From Mucilaginibacter rubeus (GTDB lineage Bacteria > Bacteroidota > Bacteroidia > Sphingobacteriales > Sphingobacteriaceae), in contig NZ_CP043450.1 in assembly GCF_003286415.2 (NCBI RefSeq), forward strand, positions 4,216,001 through 4,280,000: 64,000 nt of DNA, in the 5' to 3' direction. Position numbers and translations under genes: made by a program. This document shows, piece after piece, positions 42,760-52,133 of this stretch; position 1 is the first letter of the stretch; each line of letters begins with the position of its first letter. The notes beneath the pieces were generated by a model. That model was given only the letters and a program-made list of their open reading frames with translations. It was not told the origin of the DNA and ran no database searches.

Positions 42760-44649
42760 TTATTCGCCTTTAGTGGTGGCGTCGCTTTTGCCCTGGTTTT
42801 CGATCTGCAATTTTTTCAGCATTTCTGTGCCTATAAGGGCATCTATCATGCCGCCGCTACCGCCGTCTTTACCACTTACCAGTATTTCAGGTACCAACCT
42901 GATGCCCGCGGCAGCCAAAGCCTCGGCCACACGCACTATGGCATATTGTTCGGTACCCATGGCTTCGGTTTTTTGTTTGGTAACCTCTGCTTCTGATAAA
43001 CCTATGGCTTTGATTTTAGCACCTTCGGCCAAACCGTTAACCTCTGTAGCATTAGCATCAGCCTTGGCGTTAACAGTTTTAGCTTCGGCATCAGCCTTTG
43101 CTATGGTGATCCTTACTTCGGCATCAGCTTTAGCGTTGATGGTTTTAGCTTCGGCCTCACCTTTTGAGGCGGCAACCCTTGAAGCGGCCATCTGGGTATT
43201 GATCTCAACCTGGCGGGTTGATTTTACTACCTCTGGCTGCATATCGGCACCGGCACGGGCGCTTTCAAATTCCTTACGTTCAATTTGCGCATGGCGCTGG
43301 ATCTCGTAAGTAACCTTTTCCTCTTCGGCCAACTTACGGTCGGTAAGGGTTTTCATTAGCGCTGCAGGTGGCACTATGTCACCTATCAGGGTATCTACAC
43401 CAATTACGTTATAGGTTTCCAGCACACGACCAATGTGTTCGCGGGCATCTGTTTGCCTTTGGATACGGTTGGCCAGGAAGCCGATCACATCACTTTTTTG
43501 GGCCGAGTTACGGAAATAGTTGGCAATGGTTGGTTCCAACACCTGCGATACCAGGTTTTTCATTTTACCAAACCTTGCAATCACTTTTGGTGCTTCGTTA
43601 CGTGGCACGTGGATAATTTGTGACACATCAAGGTTGAAGGTAAAACCATCGCTTGACCTTACGGTAATGGTACAAAGGTTTTTATCCAACTCGTGCGATT
43701 CGGTACGGCTATCGGCCCAGTTCAATACGATATTGGTTGTTGGTACAATCTCAACCGCGTGGGTGTAAATATTAACCGGGTGCTTACCAGGGTCAAGCGG
43801 CTCATCCCAAACACCTTTTTCGTTGCGTTTAACAATATTACCGTGCTTAAAATTATCGCCGCTGGTATCCTTACCTTCCGGACCAACGAATGAGTTCACA
43901 ACGCCCACGTAACCAATAGGTATGTAGATCATATCTACCTGTTCAACACTCACAAACCATGGATTAAGGTAATAGGTACCGGCCAGTATCACATCCTCCT
44001 GCAAACCTTTTCGGCCTCCCGCATTAATGAAAGCTATAGGATCCTGGTAGTTTTTATGCCCATGTACCGATTCGCCGGCTATTTCACCTTTATTCAGCGG
44101 CTCACCATCAAGGGTAGTAATAATACCCACTTTGTTTTCATGGATCTGGGTGATAGGCACCATCTCGATTTCAAACAAAAAGGCATTGATACGGTAGCTA
44201 CCCGGGGTAAGAAAAGCTGCCTGCGGCCCTTTCTGACCATTATTATCCAAAAAGGCTATAGCATCCTGAAACTTATCGCACTCAACCGGCTTACCCAGCA
44301 CACGGCCGGTATCAAACGGTGCACCGTCTTTAGCTTTCACCAGGCCCAGTTTACCCTGCTCAATGATGGTAAAGGGTTGCATTACTATGGTATACTGCCA
44401 TGGCCACATCTTCCAGTAAAGGCCCGGGGCAAGCGCTTTGGCCTGCATACCGGCTTCCCCTTGTGTAGCAATGATACGGCCATCTGGCAATCGGCTGTTA
44501 CCTGTTAAGGCAAACTTTTTGATCACCAAACCAATACGGTCGTCAGGAACGATGACCATGCCGCAAAATACGCGCAAAACAAATTTGTACATCAGCACTA
44601 ACACTATGACAGGTATAACCCACCACAGACTAACAATTAGATTGTCCAT
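42760..44649 (-). CDS. SPFH/Band 7 (flotillin-like) membrane protein
   Basis: A 629-residue protein with an N-terminal membrane helix (LWWVIPVIVLVLMYKFVLRVF, about 8-28), then an SPFH/Band-7 core from about 230 to 430 (IYIPIGYVGVVNSFVG, SSDGFTFNLDVSQIIHVP). A long helical tail (about 430-580) is filled with Ala/Glu/Lys repeats such as AEAKTINAKADAEVRITIAKADAEAKT, which assemble oligomers. Before the SPFH core there are two or three EQGKLGLVKAKDG-like segments, an internal repeat (VGIITTLDGEPLNKG). It is a scaffold of membrane microdomains with no known substrate. It stands alone. The family is certain; the function is general. Confidence 0.9.
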   Translation of the reverse strand: MDNLIVSLWWVIPVIVLVLMYKFVLRVFCGMVIVPDDRIGLVIKKFALTGNSRLPDGRIIATQGEAGMQAKALAPGLYWKMWPWQYTIVMQPFTIIEQGKLGLVKAKDGAPFDTGRVLGKPVECDKFQDAIAFLDNNGQKGPQAAFLTPGSYRINAFLFEIEMVPITQIHENKVGIITTLDGEPLNKGEIAGESVHGHKNYQDPIAFINAGGRKGLQEDVILAGTYYLNPWFVSVEQVDMIYIPIGYVGVVNSFVGPEGKDTSGDNFKHGNIVKRNEKGVWDEPLDPGKHPVNIYTHAVEIVPTTNIVLNWADSRTESHELDKNLCTITVRSSDGFTFNLDVSQIIHVPRNEAPKVIARFGKMKNLVSQVLEPTIANYFRNSAQKSDVIGFLANRIQRQTDAREHIGRVLETYNVIGVDTLIGDIVPPAALMKTLTDRKLAEEEKVTYEIQRHAQIERKEFESARAGADMQPEVVKSTRQVEINTQMAASRVAASKGEAEAKTINAKADAEVRITIAKADAEAKTVNAKADANATEVNGLAEGAKIKAIGLSEAEVTKQKTEAMGTEQYAIVRVAEALAAAGIRLVPEILVSGKDGGSGGMIDALIGTEMLKKLQIENQGKSDATTKGE

Positions 44650-44937
44650 TTTTTTAAAGATTGTTTTTGATTTTTTTTAACGGAACCCTTAAGGTGCGGG
44701 CCCTCACAATACTTATAGCTTACCTGGAAGAGTACCTTGGCTATATAGTGTCATTAAGACAGTTGCAATTATGCTTTGTTACGAAAAAAATTAAAAATAT
44801 TTTTCGGGGCACATCAAATCCATGTAATTATTTGATACACAGAAAGTAAATTTTAGATCATTTTTTGTAAAAACATTTAACAATACCCGTAGTTAAACAA
44901 ATACAGGTTGTTTAATATAAACTTAACTTATAAAGCC

Positions 44938-45099
44938 ATGAACACCGCCGATGACATCAAAAAAGAAGGTAGCAAGGCAGATACTACTAAAACCGGGGCT
45001 CAAAAATCTAAAGAGCTCAAAACTGAAGGCCCATTGAGTGAAAAAGACGAAGTGAAACAAGCCGAAGAACGCGCAAGAAAAAGAGTTAAGAATAAATAG
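44938..45099 (+). CDS. Small highly charged cytoplasmic protein
   Basis: 53 residues from ATG 44938 (MNTADDIKKEG...). An upstream in-frame start at 44908 is less likely. It is composed almost entirely of Lys, Glu, Asp, Ala and Thr and ends ERARKRVKNK, with no hydrophobic core, so it should be disordered. I do not recognise a family. It may be a stress-type hydrophilic peptide, but the sequence alone does not show this. Confidence 0.5.
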   Translation: MNTADDIKKEGSKADTTKTGAQKSKELKTEGPLSEKDEVKQAEERARKRVKNK

Positions 45100-45261
45100 T
45101 ATAAAGTCGATAGTTCTGAGCCGGGAGTCACAAGCCTGGTTTTTCACTTCCTGATATATGAACCATGCGGCTTTTGAAAGAGTAAATTTCAATCTCACTC
45201 TCTTGGTTTATGCTTCCAATTTTAAAAGCAATTGTATAGTTTTATCCAAACATTTTCTGTT

Positions 45262-45669
45262 ATGATAAAACAAGGCTTTTTATTGTTTGCGGCCATAGTG
45301 TTATTCCTGACATCATGCAAACCAACAGTTTCGGTTACTACACTTACCGGCAAATGGAAGTACGTAAAAATTGAACATCCAAATGCCAGTCCGCCGGATA
45401 CTGTGAAGAAAGCCGAGTTAGACGAAAACGTGCCCTATATCCAGTTTACTCCCGAAATGAAGTTCCTGATAGTTTGGGGCGGCAAATTCCTTTCGCACGG
45501 AACATTTACCCTTGATGGCAGCAACATGAATGTAACCGAGAAACTACCCGATGGGAAAACCCGAAACTTTGTTTTTACAATATCTGAATTAACCGAAAAC
45601 AAAATAGTGTTTGAAAGTACCGGCCCTGAAGGATCAAAAGTTACAGCGTTAAGGGCAAGCAAGTTTTAA
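45262..45669 (+). CDS. Lipocalin-like lipoprotein of unknown ligand
   Basis: 135 residues from ATG 45262; the in-frame TTG at 45232 is rejected. The signal peptide ends in the lipobox VLFLTSC. The mature part has the small Bacteroidota lipocalin-like layout: LTGKWKYVKIEHPN, YIQFTPEMKFLIVWGGKFLSHGTFTLDGSNMNVTEKLPDG, then FTISELTENKIVFES. These are an eight-strand pattern with the usual G-x-W start. The function is unknown. A strong hairpin closes the transcript at 45706. Confidence 0.75.
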   Translation: MIKQGFLLFAAIVLFLTSCKPTVSVTTLTGKWKYVKIEHPNASPPDTVKKAELDENVPYIQFTPEMKFLIVWGGKFLSHGTFTLDGSNMNVTEKLPDGKTRNFVFTISELTENKIVFESTGPEGSKVTALRASKF

Positions 45670-45705
45670 GCGAAAGCAGGGAGTCAACATACATGGCGTA
45701 AATTC

Positions 45706-45748
45706 TGCAAACGCTGCCACAAGGCACAGCCTTGCGGCAGCGTTTGCA
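45706..45748. terminator. 20-bp stem between convergent genes
   Basis: TGCAAACGCTGCC-A-CAAGGC pairs with GCCTTG-C-GGCAGCGTTTGCA around an ACA loop, with one mismatch in 20 bp. The T-rich TAATTTTT follows a few bases on. It is likely a bidirectional terminator for the lipoprotein and the efflux pump. Confidence 0.7.
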
Positions 45749-45796
45749 AGTAATTTTTAATTCATGTGTATCCTGTAATCAAGAAAATCAAGGTTC

Positions 45797-47020
45797 CTAA
45801 TGCGCAACCATAACATCACCACTGGCTTCAACTTTGTGTTTGATAAACCGTTTGCCTATAAACACAATTAAAAGCGCCAATATTGATGAGCAAATCATAA
45901 CAGCCGCCATAGGCAGCGAGCTATGTTGTTTTATTACCGAGATACCAATAGATGACAGCGCCCCAACAGCCATCTGCGAAGCACCTAATATTGCCGAAGC
46001 CGAACCGGCATTTTTTGTGAACGGAGCAAGTGATAACGCGGAAGTATTTGGTGCGGCTATACCTATACAGCATAACACGCCGAATATCATAGCGATAGTG
46101 CCAGCTATCCCAAACCAGTGATTTAATGAGCCTATAAAAAACACAGCTGAGATTATTACCATTAAAATCAGTGCTGCGCCAATCATTTGTTCGCTTTTGT
46201 ATTTTTTAATCAGCACGCTGTTTAGCTGACTTGAGCCGATAAAACCAACCGAAAGCCCGGCGAAGATCCATCCAAACTGAGTTCCGCTCACTTTAAAACC
46301 ATCGATAAACACAATAGGCGATGCCGAAACGTAGGCAAACAGCCCGGCAAACGCGAACGCCCCACCTATGGCATACGTTACAAACTGTGCATCTTTTAAA
46401 ACAGTTATAAAATGCCCTATTATCGGCCCGGGCTTTAAGGAATACGAAGGGTCAGGCTGATAGCTTTCGGGGAGCCAGAATATTACTGATACCAATATCA
46501 ACACGGCTATAATGGTTAGCACCAGGAAAATGATTTGCCATTCAAAAGCGGCGGCAATATAACTGCCAGCCGTAGGGGCCAACATGGGCGATGCGCCAAG
46601 TACCAGTATCAGCAATGAAAATACTTTGGCATTATCCTCAACGGGAAACAGATCGCGCACCATAGCCATGGCTGCCACACTTGCCGCACAGCTGCCTACC
46701 GCCTGAAAAAAGCGAAGCACAATAAGCATTTCAAGCGATGTTGAGAAGAAACACCCCATCGATGATACGATATAGAGGCCAAGCCCCCAGTACAATGGAT
46801 TTTTGCGACCAAACCTATCGAGCAAAGGTCCGTAAAGCAATTGCCCGGCAGCTATGCCAACGAAATAACTTGATAACGATAGCGCTACCTCATCAGTACT
46901 GGTATGCATATATTTAGCAATAGCCGTGAACCCCGGCAGGTACATATCGATAGAAAAAGGCCCAAGGGCTGTGAGCGATCCTAATATCAGGATCAGCACA
47001 GTATATTTTTGTTTGGTCAT
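45797..47020 (-). CDS. Bcr/CflA family multidrug efflux MFS transporter
   Basis: 407 residues from ATG 47020 (MTKQKYTVLILILGSLTALGPFSIDMYLPGF). ATG 47035 is also usable, and 47056 lies in a low-complexity repeat. It has twelve helices; the family start FSIDMYLP, the motif YGPLLDRFGRKNPLYWG between helices 2 and 3, and RFFQAVGSCAASVAAMAMVRDLFP in helix 5 are typical of the Bcr/CflA drug:H+ antiporters. It expels a drug or dye-like compound; the actual substrate is unknown. It is a single gene. Confidence 0.9.
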   Translation of the reverse strand: MTKQKYTVLILILGSLTALGPFSIDMYLPGFTAIAKYMHTSTDEVALSLSSYFVGIAAGQLLYGPLLDRFGRKNPLYWGLGLYIVSSMGCFFSTSLEMLIVLRFFQAVGSCAASVAAMAMVRDLFPVEDNAKVFSLLILVLGASPMLAPTAGSYIAAAFEWQIIFLVLTIIAVLILVSVIFWLPESYQPDPSYSLKPGPIIGHFITVLKDAQFVTYAIGGAFAFAGLFAYVSASPIVFIDGFKVSGTQFGWIFAGLSVGFIGSSQLNSVLIKKYKSEQMIGAALILMVIISAVFFIGSLNHWFGIAGTIAMIFGVLCCIGIAAPNTSALSLAPFTKNAGSASAILGASQMAVGALSSIGISVIKQHSSLPMAAVMICSSILALLIVFIGKRFIKHKVEASGDVMVAH

Positions 47021-47021
47021 G

Positions 47022-47160
47022 CGTGTTTGGTTCATGGTTGATAGTTCATAGATCATAGTCCATGAATCATCGAAATGTTAGATTATAGTTTGTAGTGATT
47101 TTTAACGTTCAGGCAATCGTTCATAGGTTTCTCTCTATGAACTATGATTCATGAACTAAA
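47022..47160. repeat. Low-complexity ATGAACCATGAATCATGA-type inverted words
   Basis: The spacer between the efflux pump start and the barrel gene stop contains GGTTCATGGTTGATAGTTCATAG and, in the opposite sense, CTATGAACTATGATTCATGAAC. Similar words occur at about 15357-15387 beside the GH26 gene. Such tracts create spurious ATGs in both strands, which affects start calling for the neighbouring genes. Confidence 0.5.
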
Positions 47161-47164
47161 GCCG

Positions 47165-48382
47165 CTAAAATGCCTCGCCTAAATTAAGACTTATTGACGA
47201 GAAGTTTTTACTTACTCCGTAATCGAGACTAATATTGGTGCCTGCTTTTTTATTAAACTTGAAACGCAAGCCCGTGCCACCAGCAGGGTGCCAGTATACA
47301 AAAGCATGATTTTCTGGCTCAGTAACCGAGTTTACATTTGCGAATAACACAAAGCCAAGTAAGCCGTTTCGGGTAATGTCCCTCCTGTATTCAGTTTCAA
47401 AATAAACAAGCCTATCGCCACGGTAGCGACTTTGCGGAAATCCCCTACCCGACCGTTGATAAGGCTCCCAGCCAAGACTGGGCAGGTTGAGATATGGTGT
47501 TCGGGGAGTAAGTGTTGTCCAGAAAAAAGCCCAGAAAGCCAGTACATTTTTAGGGCCGGAGTTGGTTAATTGCACGTACTTACGTGTATCGATGTACAAC
47601 GATCTCCAATCGGTATGGCTACCAAAAGCTTTGGCATTAACACGGTAAACTATATTGGCATAAGCTCCGGGTAATGGATTAATCGAATTTCTGCGGGAAT
47701 CGTATAGTAAATTGAGCGTAATGCCCGATGAAAAAGCATCCTGATCGGCAGCGGTACCATATTTATAGCCGGTAAACTTTCGCAAATTCTGATCGCCGTT
47801 GCTTTCTATGTCCATGTAGTAGTCAAGATTGTAACCTAAACCGGCATAGAAATAAGGCTTGATTTGTTTTAACACACTCTGATAAAAGCGGAGGTAATTG
47901 TAATTCACCAAAAATTTGTCCTGTGGCCCCTGGTTACCTCCCAAGCCCCAGGTATACTGCGGATAAACCATCAGCCGGGTATCACCCTGGATATTCCATT
48001 CATTATTATTGAGCCAGATATTTGAGCGGATAGGTAAGCCGTATCTCCCTTTCAAATTAAAATAAGGGGTAAAAGTAAAGCTTGACAAGTTTGTGGTAGC
48101 CGCATCACCAAGGTAAAAGCCGGCAGTTGTTGAAGTGAACAGTGCCTTGCCACCGCTCCGGCCGTCAGTTGTTGAGGTGGGAAAAACAGAAAAGTAGATC
48201 TTTTTTCTTTCGGTGGTTTGCTGCCGGGGCTTAATTTTAAAAAACGAACGCACAATATCAATAACATCCCGCTGCGGTACTGTATCTTTTTTAGTACTAA
48301 TAATGGTATCCGTAACTGGTTCCTGCGCCAGCAACATAGCCGGAATAAAGCATAAAACAATTACAAATAATCCTTTCCCCAT
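47165..48382 (-). CDS. Surface antigen (D15/Omp85-like) outer-membrane barrel protein
   Basis: A 405-residue protein with a signal peptide that ends MLLAQ (residue 20). No POTRA domains are seen, only a linker of about 45 residues before a 16-strand-type barrel. The strand pattern includes FTPYFNLKGRYGLPIRSNIW, SGITLNLLYDSRRNSINPLPGAYANIVYRV (the D15-type G-x-Y loop) and RSRYRGD-like QSRYRGDRLVYFETEYRRD, which corresponds to the conserved R-G-D lid motif of Omp85 barrels. It ends in Phe (SLNLGEAF). It may be a short Omp85-like translocator or a self-contained barrel; the substrate is unknown. Confidence 0.82.
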   Translation of the reverse strand: MGKGLFVIVLCFIPAMLLAQEPVTDTIISTKKDTVPQRDVIDIVRSFFKIKPRQQTTERKKIYFSVFPTSTTDGRSGGKALFTSTTAGFYLGDAATTNLSSFTFTPYFNLKGRYGLPIRSNIWLNNNEWNIQGDTRLMVYPQYTWGLGGNQGPQDKFLVNYNYLRFYQSVLKQIKPYFYAGLGYNLDYYMDIESNGDQNLRKFTGYKYGTAADQDAFSSGITLNLLYDSRRNSINPLPGAYANIVYRVNAKAFGSHTDWRSLYIDTRKYVQLTNSGPKNVLAFWAFFWTTLTPRTPYLNLPSLGWEPYQRSGRGFPQSRYRGDRLVYFETEYRRDITRNGLLGFVLFANVNSVTEPENHAFVYWHPAGGTGLRFKFNKKAGTNISLDYGVSKNFSSISLNLGEAF

Positions 48383-48475
48383 CGTGTTACTAAGCCTTCT
48401 GTTTGATCGTTAATAATGTTAATAACGGATAAAACATCCCAATCGCTTCAATTTAGTTAAATTTTAATTTAAAAT

Positions 48476-48514
48476 AAAAAGGCCTGTAACTATTATAAAT
48501 TACAGGCCTTTTTT
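48476..48514 (-). terminator. Bidirectional intrinsic terminator after the glycine-zipper gene
   Basis: Stem GGCCTGTAA (48481-48489) and TTACAGGCC (48500-48508), with AAAAA before and TTTTTT after, so it can act on both strands. The gene ending at 48528 reads into it. Confidence 0.85.
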
Positions 48515-48527
48515 ACAAGCAGTTAAA

Positions 48528-48878
48528 TTAATGGTAAGTTGTAGTTTTAGTTACCGTTGTTTTTGTTGTGGTGTAGTGATGGTGAGGATGTGCCCTGCGC
48601 CATGCTATGCGGGCGGCGCGTTGCCTTTTTTCCTCGCGCCTGCGGGCTTCATTACCAATAATGTAACCACCACCGGCACCAAGCGCGCCACCAACCAAAG
48701 CGCCACCGGCACTATGTGTAATTAGTCCGCCGGCAATGGCACCACCGGCACCACCTATAATGGCACCCTTACCTTGTTTGCTGATCCCTTTTTTCTGAGT
48801 AGTTTGTGCATCGGCATTAATACTGATAGTTAGCATCAGGCCAATTAAAAAGCACATATATATCACTAACTTTTTCAT
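48528..48878 (-). CDS. Glycine-zipper outer-membrane protein
   Basis: A 116-residue protein. A signal peptide ends NADAQ (residue 25). The glycine-zipper segment GAIIGGAGGAIAGGLITHSAGGALVGGALGAGGGYIIG (about 38-75) can form two packed membrane helices. A basic Arg-rich stretch (RRREEKRQRAARIAWRRAH) and a His/Thr tail follow. Proteins of this type (YMGG, glycine-zipper 2TM) sit in or near the outer membrane and are often stress-linked. It stands alone before a terminator. Confidence 0.78.
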   Translation of the reverse strand: MKKLVIYMCFLIGLMLTISINADAQTTQKKGISKQGKGAIIGGAGGAIAGGLITHSAGGALVGGALGAGGGYIIGNEARRREEKRQRAARIAWRRAHPHHHYTTTKTTVTKTTTYH

Positions 48879-48986
48879 TGTGGTATGTATTTAATAAGTG
48901 TTAACAAATACACTTATGCAAATAGCAGGCCGTTATTGAAAATAGCCGTTTAAAAATTAAACAAACTGATTGTTAGCTGACAATGG

Positions 48987-49799
48987 TTATTTCAGGAAAT
49001 CCAGTACCGCTTTTGAGAATTCGGCAGTACGACTGGCGCTGTTATGATCGCCGGGAACGTGTACCAGTTTTGAGCCGGGGATAAGTTTATTAAGGGCAAC
49101 TTCATCACCATTATCATGGTCTTCGGTTCCGTCAATCAGCAGCACCGGAATTTTCACTTTGGCCAATTCCTGTTTACTGGTAGATGGTTGCCATTTTTGT
49201 TGATAGGCCAACGCAAGCTCATCAAAAGGATTACTGCGGATGTATTTGATCATCCCGTCAACATCATGAAAACTGGTATCGCCCATTAAAGCCTTATACG
49301 CATGAATTCTTCTCGGCCATTCGGGATTGGTGTAAGCATCGCCCATACCGCCCATTACAGCTTTTTGAACGCGCTTATCCAGTACAAATACCCGCGAAGT
49401 AATGATAGATCCGCGTGAGTATCCAACTATATCATACTGTTTCAGCGCCAGGCTGGTGGCCAGGCCCATAATGTCCTTAGCTTCTGCATCATTGGCATAA
49501 CCGGCATCGGTATGTGGCTTATCCGATCGTCCGTTACCTCGTTGATCTAATATGATCACTTTGTAGCCTGCTGTCAACAGATCATTATATAGCTGTCCTT
49601 TTTTCCAGCCTTCACCTGTCCCCGAAAAGCCATGCACCAATATTACCGGGAAGCCATCGCCCTTTACTTCGTAATAGATCTTAGCACCATCAAAAGAGTT
49701 GTAATAGTTGCCGGCTGCCGCAACCTGTTGCGCCCTAACACAATTGCCGATCATCAGCATAAAAACAAACAGGCATAAACTTGCCGATAGCTTTTTCAT
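48987..49799 (-). CDS. Exported alpha/beta hydrolase
   Basis: A 270-residue alpha/beta hydrolase with a signal peptide (ends CVRAQ, residue 24). The nucleophile elbow is VGYSRGS (Ser near residue 129), the oxyanion strand is VILVHGFSGTGEGW, the acid lies in LLIDGTEDHD, and the catalytic His is in VPGDHNSASRT. It is a periplasmic esterase, lactonase or similar; the substrate is unknown. It lies 14 nt after the GntP permease, so it is probably co-transcribed with it. A lactone or ester of a sugar acid is a possible substrate by context only. Confidence 0.88.
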   Translation of the reverse strand: MKKLSASLCLFVFMLMIGNCVRAQQVAAAGNYYNSFDGAKIYYEVKGDGFPVILVHGFSGTGEGWKKGQLYNDLLTAGYKVIILDQRGNGRSDKPHTDAGYANDAEAKDIMGLATSLALKQYDIVGYSRGSIITSRVFVLDKRVQKAVMGGMGDAYTNPEWPRRIHAYKALMGDTSFHDVDGMIKYIRSNPFDELALAYQQKWQPSTSKQELAKVKIPVLLIDGTEDHDNGDEVALNKLIPGSKLVHVPGDHNSASRTAEFSKAVLDFLK

Positions 49800-49813
49800 A
49801 ACAGGTAGAGTTT

Positions 49814-51130
49814 TTATTTAACAAACAAGTTAATGATCATTACGCCTGCAAGCCCGATAACAGAAACAAGTGATTCCATTACCGACCAGGATTTGATAGT
49901 ATCTTTAATACTCAAATTAAAATACTCTTTAAATAACCAGAACCCCGAATCATTTACATGCGAGAATGCCAGACTACCTGCACCAATAGATAACACCATT
50001 AAGTTGGGGTTAACATGGTTTTGTAAAACCAGCGGCGCTACAATGCCTGCAGCCGTTAAGCCTGCCACAGTAGCCGAGCCCAGACTAATACGGATAATAG
50101 CGGCTATCACCCACCCAAGCAGCAAAGGAGGTAAATTAAGCGCTTCCAATTGCGATGCTATCTGGCTGCTTACGCCGCTGGCTGTTAAAACTTCTTTAAA
50201 CGCACCAGAACCGGCTATGATCAATAATATTAAAGCTACGTCTTTTACAGCGTCGGTAAAGCTGCCTGCAAGCTGCCCCATGCTTTTACCCTGTTTTACC
50301 CCTAAGGTATAAGTAGCCACTAAAAGGGCTATCAACATAACTATTGAAGGATCACCAAGGAAAGTAACCACTTTTGATATGCCCGGGTCTTTAATATTGA
50401 GGTATGGGAAAAACGCGGTAAGCATCAGAAGTAAAACCGGCAGCAGAGCGGTAAAAAAGCTGTTAAACGCGCCGGGAAGTTTTTCGGCAGGTAATTCCTC
50501 GGCCCTGAAGGTGGCCAGCGGCTCGGACGGGATCTTTTTAAGAAACTGGGCAAACACAGGACCGGCCAATAAAATGGCCGGAATTGCAATCGCGAGGCCG
50601 TAAATAAAGGTAGTTGCCATATTAGCATGGAACAACGCAACTAATGCCGATGGCGAAGGGTGCGGGGGCAAAAAACCATGAGTTACAGATAATGAGGCCA
50701 GCATAGGTAAGCCGATGTAAACCGCAGGCAGTTTGTATTTGTAAACTACCGAAAATATGAGCGGCACCATAAGCACAAAGCCAATGCCGTAAAATAGCGG
50801 GATACCTATAATGAACCCGGCAACAACCAGCGCCCATTGAATATATTTTTCGCCTACGGCATGAACAAGTACCCCGGCTATTTTTTGCGCAGCCCCACTT
50901 ACTGCCACAAGTTTCCCAAGCATGGCGCCCAGGCAAATAATGATAAGCAACTGTCCCATAATATCGCCCATGCCCTTCTGTACAGAGGCGGTTACTTTAT
51001 TAATAGGGATCCCCAGCAATAAACCTGCAATTATAGATACAATCAGGAACGCAATAAAAGGGTTTACCTTAATGAGGCTCACCAGCAAAACCAATAAGAT
51101 GATACAAAAAAGGATAGTTAACAATACCAT
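49814..51130 (-). CDS. GntP family gluconate/sugar-acid permease
   Basis: A 438-residue inner-membrane permease of the GntP/GntT family. The start LLTILFCIILLVLLVSLIKVNPFIAFLIVSIIAGLLLGIP, the segment GFVLMVPLIFSVVYKYKLP, then the signature THGFLPPHPSPSALVALFHANM, and the late IRISLGSATVAGLTAAGIVAP and SHVNDSGFWLFKEYF are all family marks. It should import gluconate or a related aldonate by proton symport. No gluconate kinase is in the window. The alpha/beta hydrolase 14 nt downstream is its only partner. Confidence 0.93.
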   Translation of the reverse strand: MVLLTILFCIILLVLLVSLIKVNPFIAFLIVSIIAGLLLGIPINKVTASVQKGMGDIMGQLLIIICLGAMLGKLVAVSGAAQKIAGVLVHAVGEKYIQWALVVAGFIIGIPLFYGIGFVLMVPLIFSVVYKYKLPAVYIGLPMLASLSVTHGFLPPHPSPSALVALFHANMATTFIYGLAIAIPAILLAGPVFAQFLKKIPSEPLATFRAEELPAEKLPGAFNSFFTALLPVLLLMLTAFFPYLNIKDPGISKVVTFLGDPSIVMLIALLVATYTLGVKQGKSMGQLAGSFTDAVKDVALILLIIAGSGAFKEVLTASGVSSQIASQLEALNLPPLLLGWVIAAIIRISLGSATVAGLTAAGIVAPLVLQNHVNPNLMVLSIGAGSLAFSHVNDSGFWLFKEYFNLSIKDTIKSWSVMESLVSVIGLAGVMIINLFVK

Positions 51131-51481
51131 TAAATTATATATTAGGTTAGGGCTTTACACCACAACATGCTGTTCTGGTGCCAACTAAAGTAATAACAAA
51201 TTTTGGGTTTAAGATTTTAAATGGTAAATGCTTTTAACTATAGCGATATTAGCTAAATTACTGGTGTTTTTTAATCATTATTCACCTAAACACAAGATAA
51301 CATGATAATAACCACAACATGTTTTTATCGGCTTCATATAATTATATAAAAAATAGTTTTAATTTTGCATTAAAGTTTTATCCGATTAAGATTTAAGCCC
51401 AAACCATTATTTACAGAATTCTGTATTTTTTAACGAGCATACTTTAATACCTTTTCGGCATTTATTTCTTTAATTTTTATT
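51131..51481. other. AT-rich divergent intergenic region
   Basis: This spacer lies between the GntP start (minus) and the receiver gene start (plus). It is AT-rich with no reading frame of interest. A near-consensus -7 (TACCTTTT) appears about 30 nt before the receiver ATG. Confidence 0.35.
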
Positions 51482-51838
51482 ATGGTAAAGCGTATTTTAG
51501 TATTGGATGACAACCAGGACATCCTTGATATTGTTCACGAAACCCTTACTTACGAGCAGTTTGAAGTTAAAAGTACATCTATAAGTACCGATGTACTTCC
51601 CTTGCTTGAAAGTTTTGAGCCTGATTTGGTTATTCTGGACTATCGGGTTGCCGGCACAAACGGCGGCGAAATTTGCCGTAACATTAAAGTTCATCCCCGG
51701 TTTGGCAATACTCCGGTAATTATCTTTTCGGCTTATGTTAGTAACGATAGCGAGTTAATTAGCTATGGTTGTGACGCCATAATCAATAAACCTTTTGACC
51801 TGGCCGAACTTGTCGAGAAAGTTAATAACCTGCTTTAA
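51482..51838 (+). CDS. Stand-alone response regulator receiver protein 1
   Basis: 118 residues forming one receiver domain with no output domain. The acidic pair D9/D10 (VLDDNQD), phospho-acceptor D53 (VILDYRVAG), S83 in the Thr/Ser position and K103 (INKPFD) are intact. Such single-domain receivers work as phosphate shuttles or by protein contact. No histidine kinase is adjacent. It is the left member of a cluster in which two receivers bracket two tiny zinc-ribbon proteins. Confidence 0.9.
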   Translation: MVKRILVLDDNQDILDIVHETLTYEQFEVKSTSISTDVLPLLESFEPDLVILDYRVAGTNGGEICRNIKVHPRFGNTPVIIFSAYVSNDSELISYGCDAIINKPFDLAELVEKVNNLL

Positions 51839-52133
51839 TACCAGGGGCAATTTCTCAATTTTAGGCATCAGATCGATTTATTCTCTTCTTTGCGTTAATA
51901 ATTTTTAACTTTTATTATCTGCCTTCTCAACCTGTTTCTCAGGTGTAATTATAAAAAAATTAAAAAAAAGAGAAAAAAGAACCTACGGTTGTAAATAAGA
52001 CTCTATTTCCGACTATTATTTAAGCTTTTATCAATATTTCACCAAGCTGATTAAAATATTGACAATTATCTTAACTTTGATATATAAGTTAATATTAAAC
52101 AATTAGTTAAATACAATAACCCCTGATTGTATT

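Noticed and set aside
42773..43309. Long plus-strand frame opposite the SPFH gene
   Set aside because: A shadow of the Ala/Lys/Glu-rich coiled coil; it has no features of its own.
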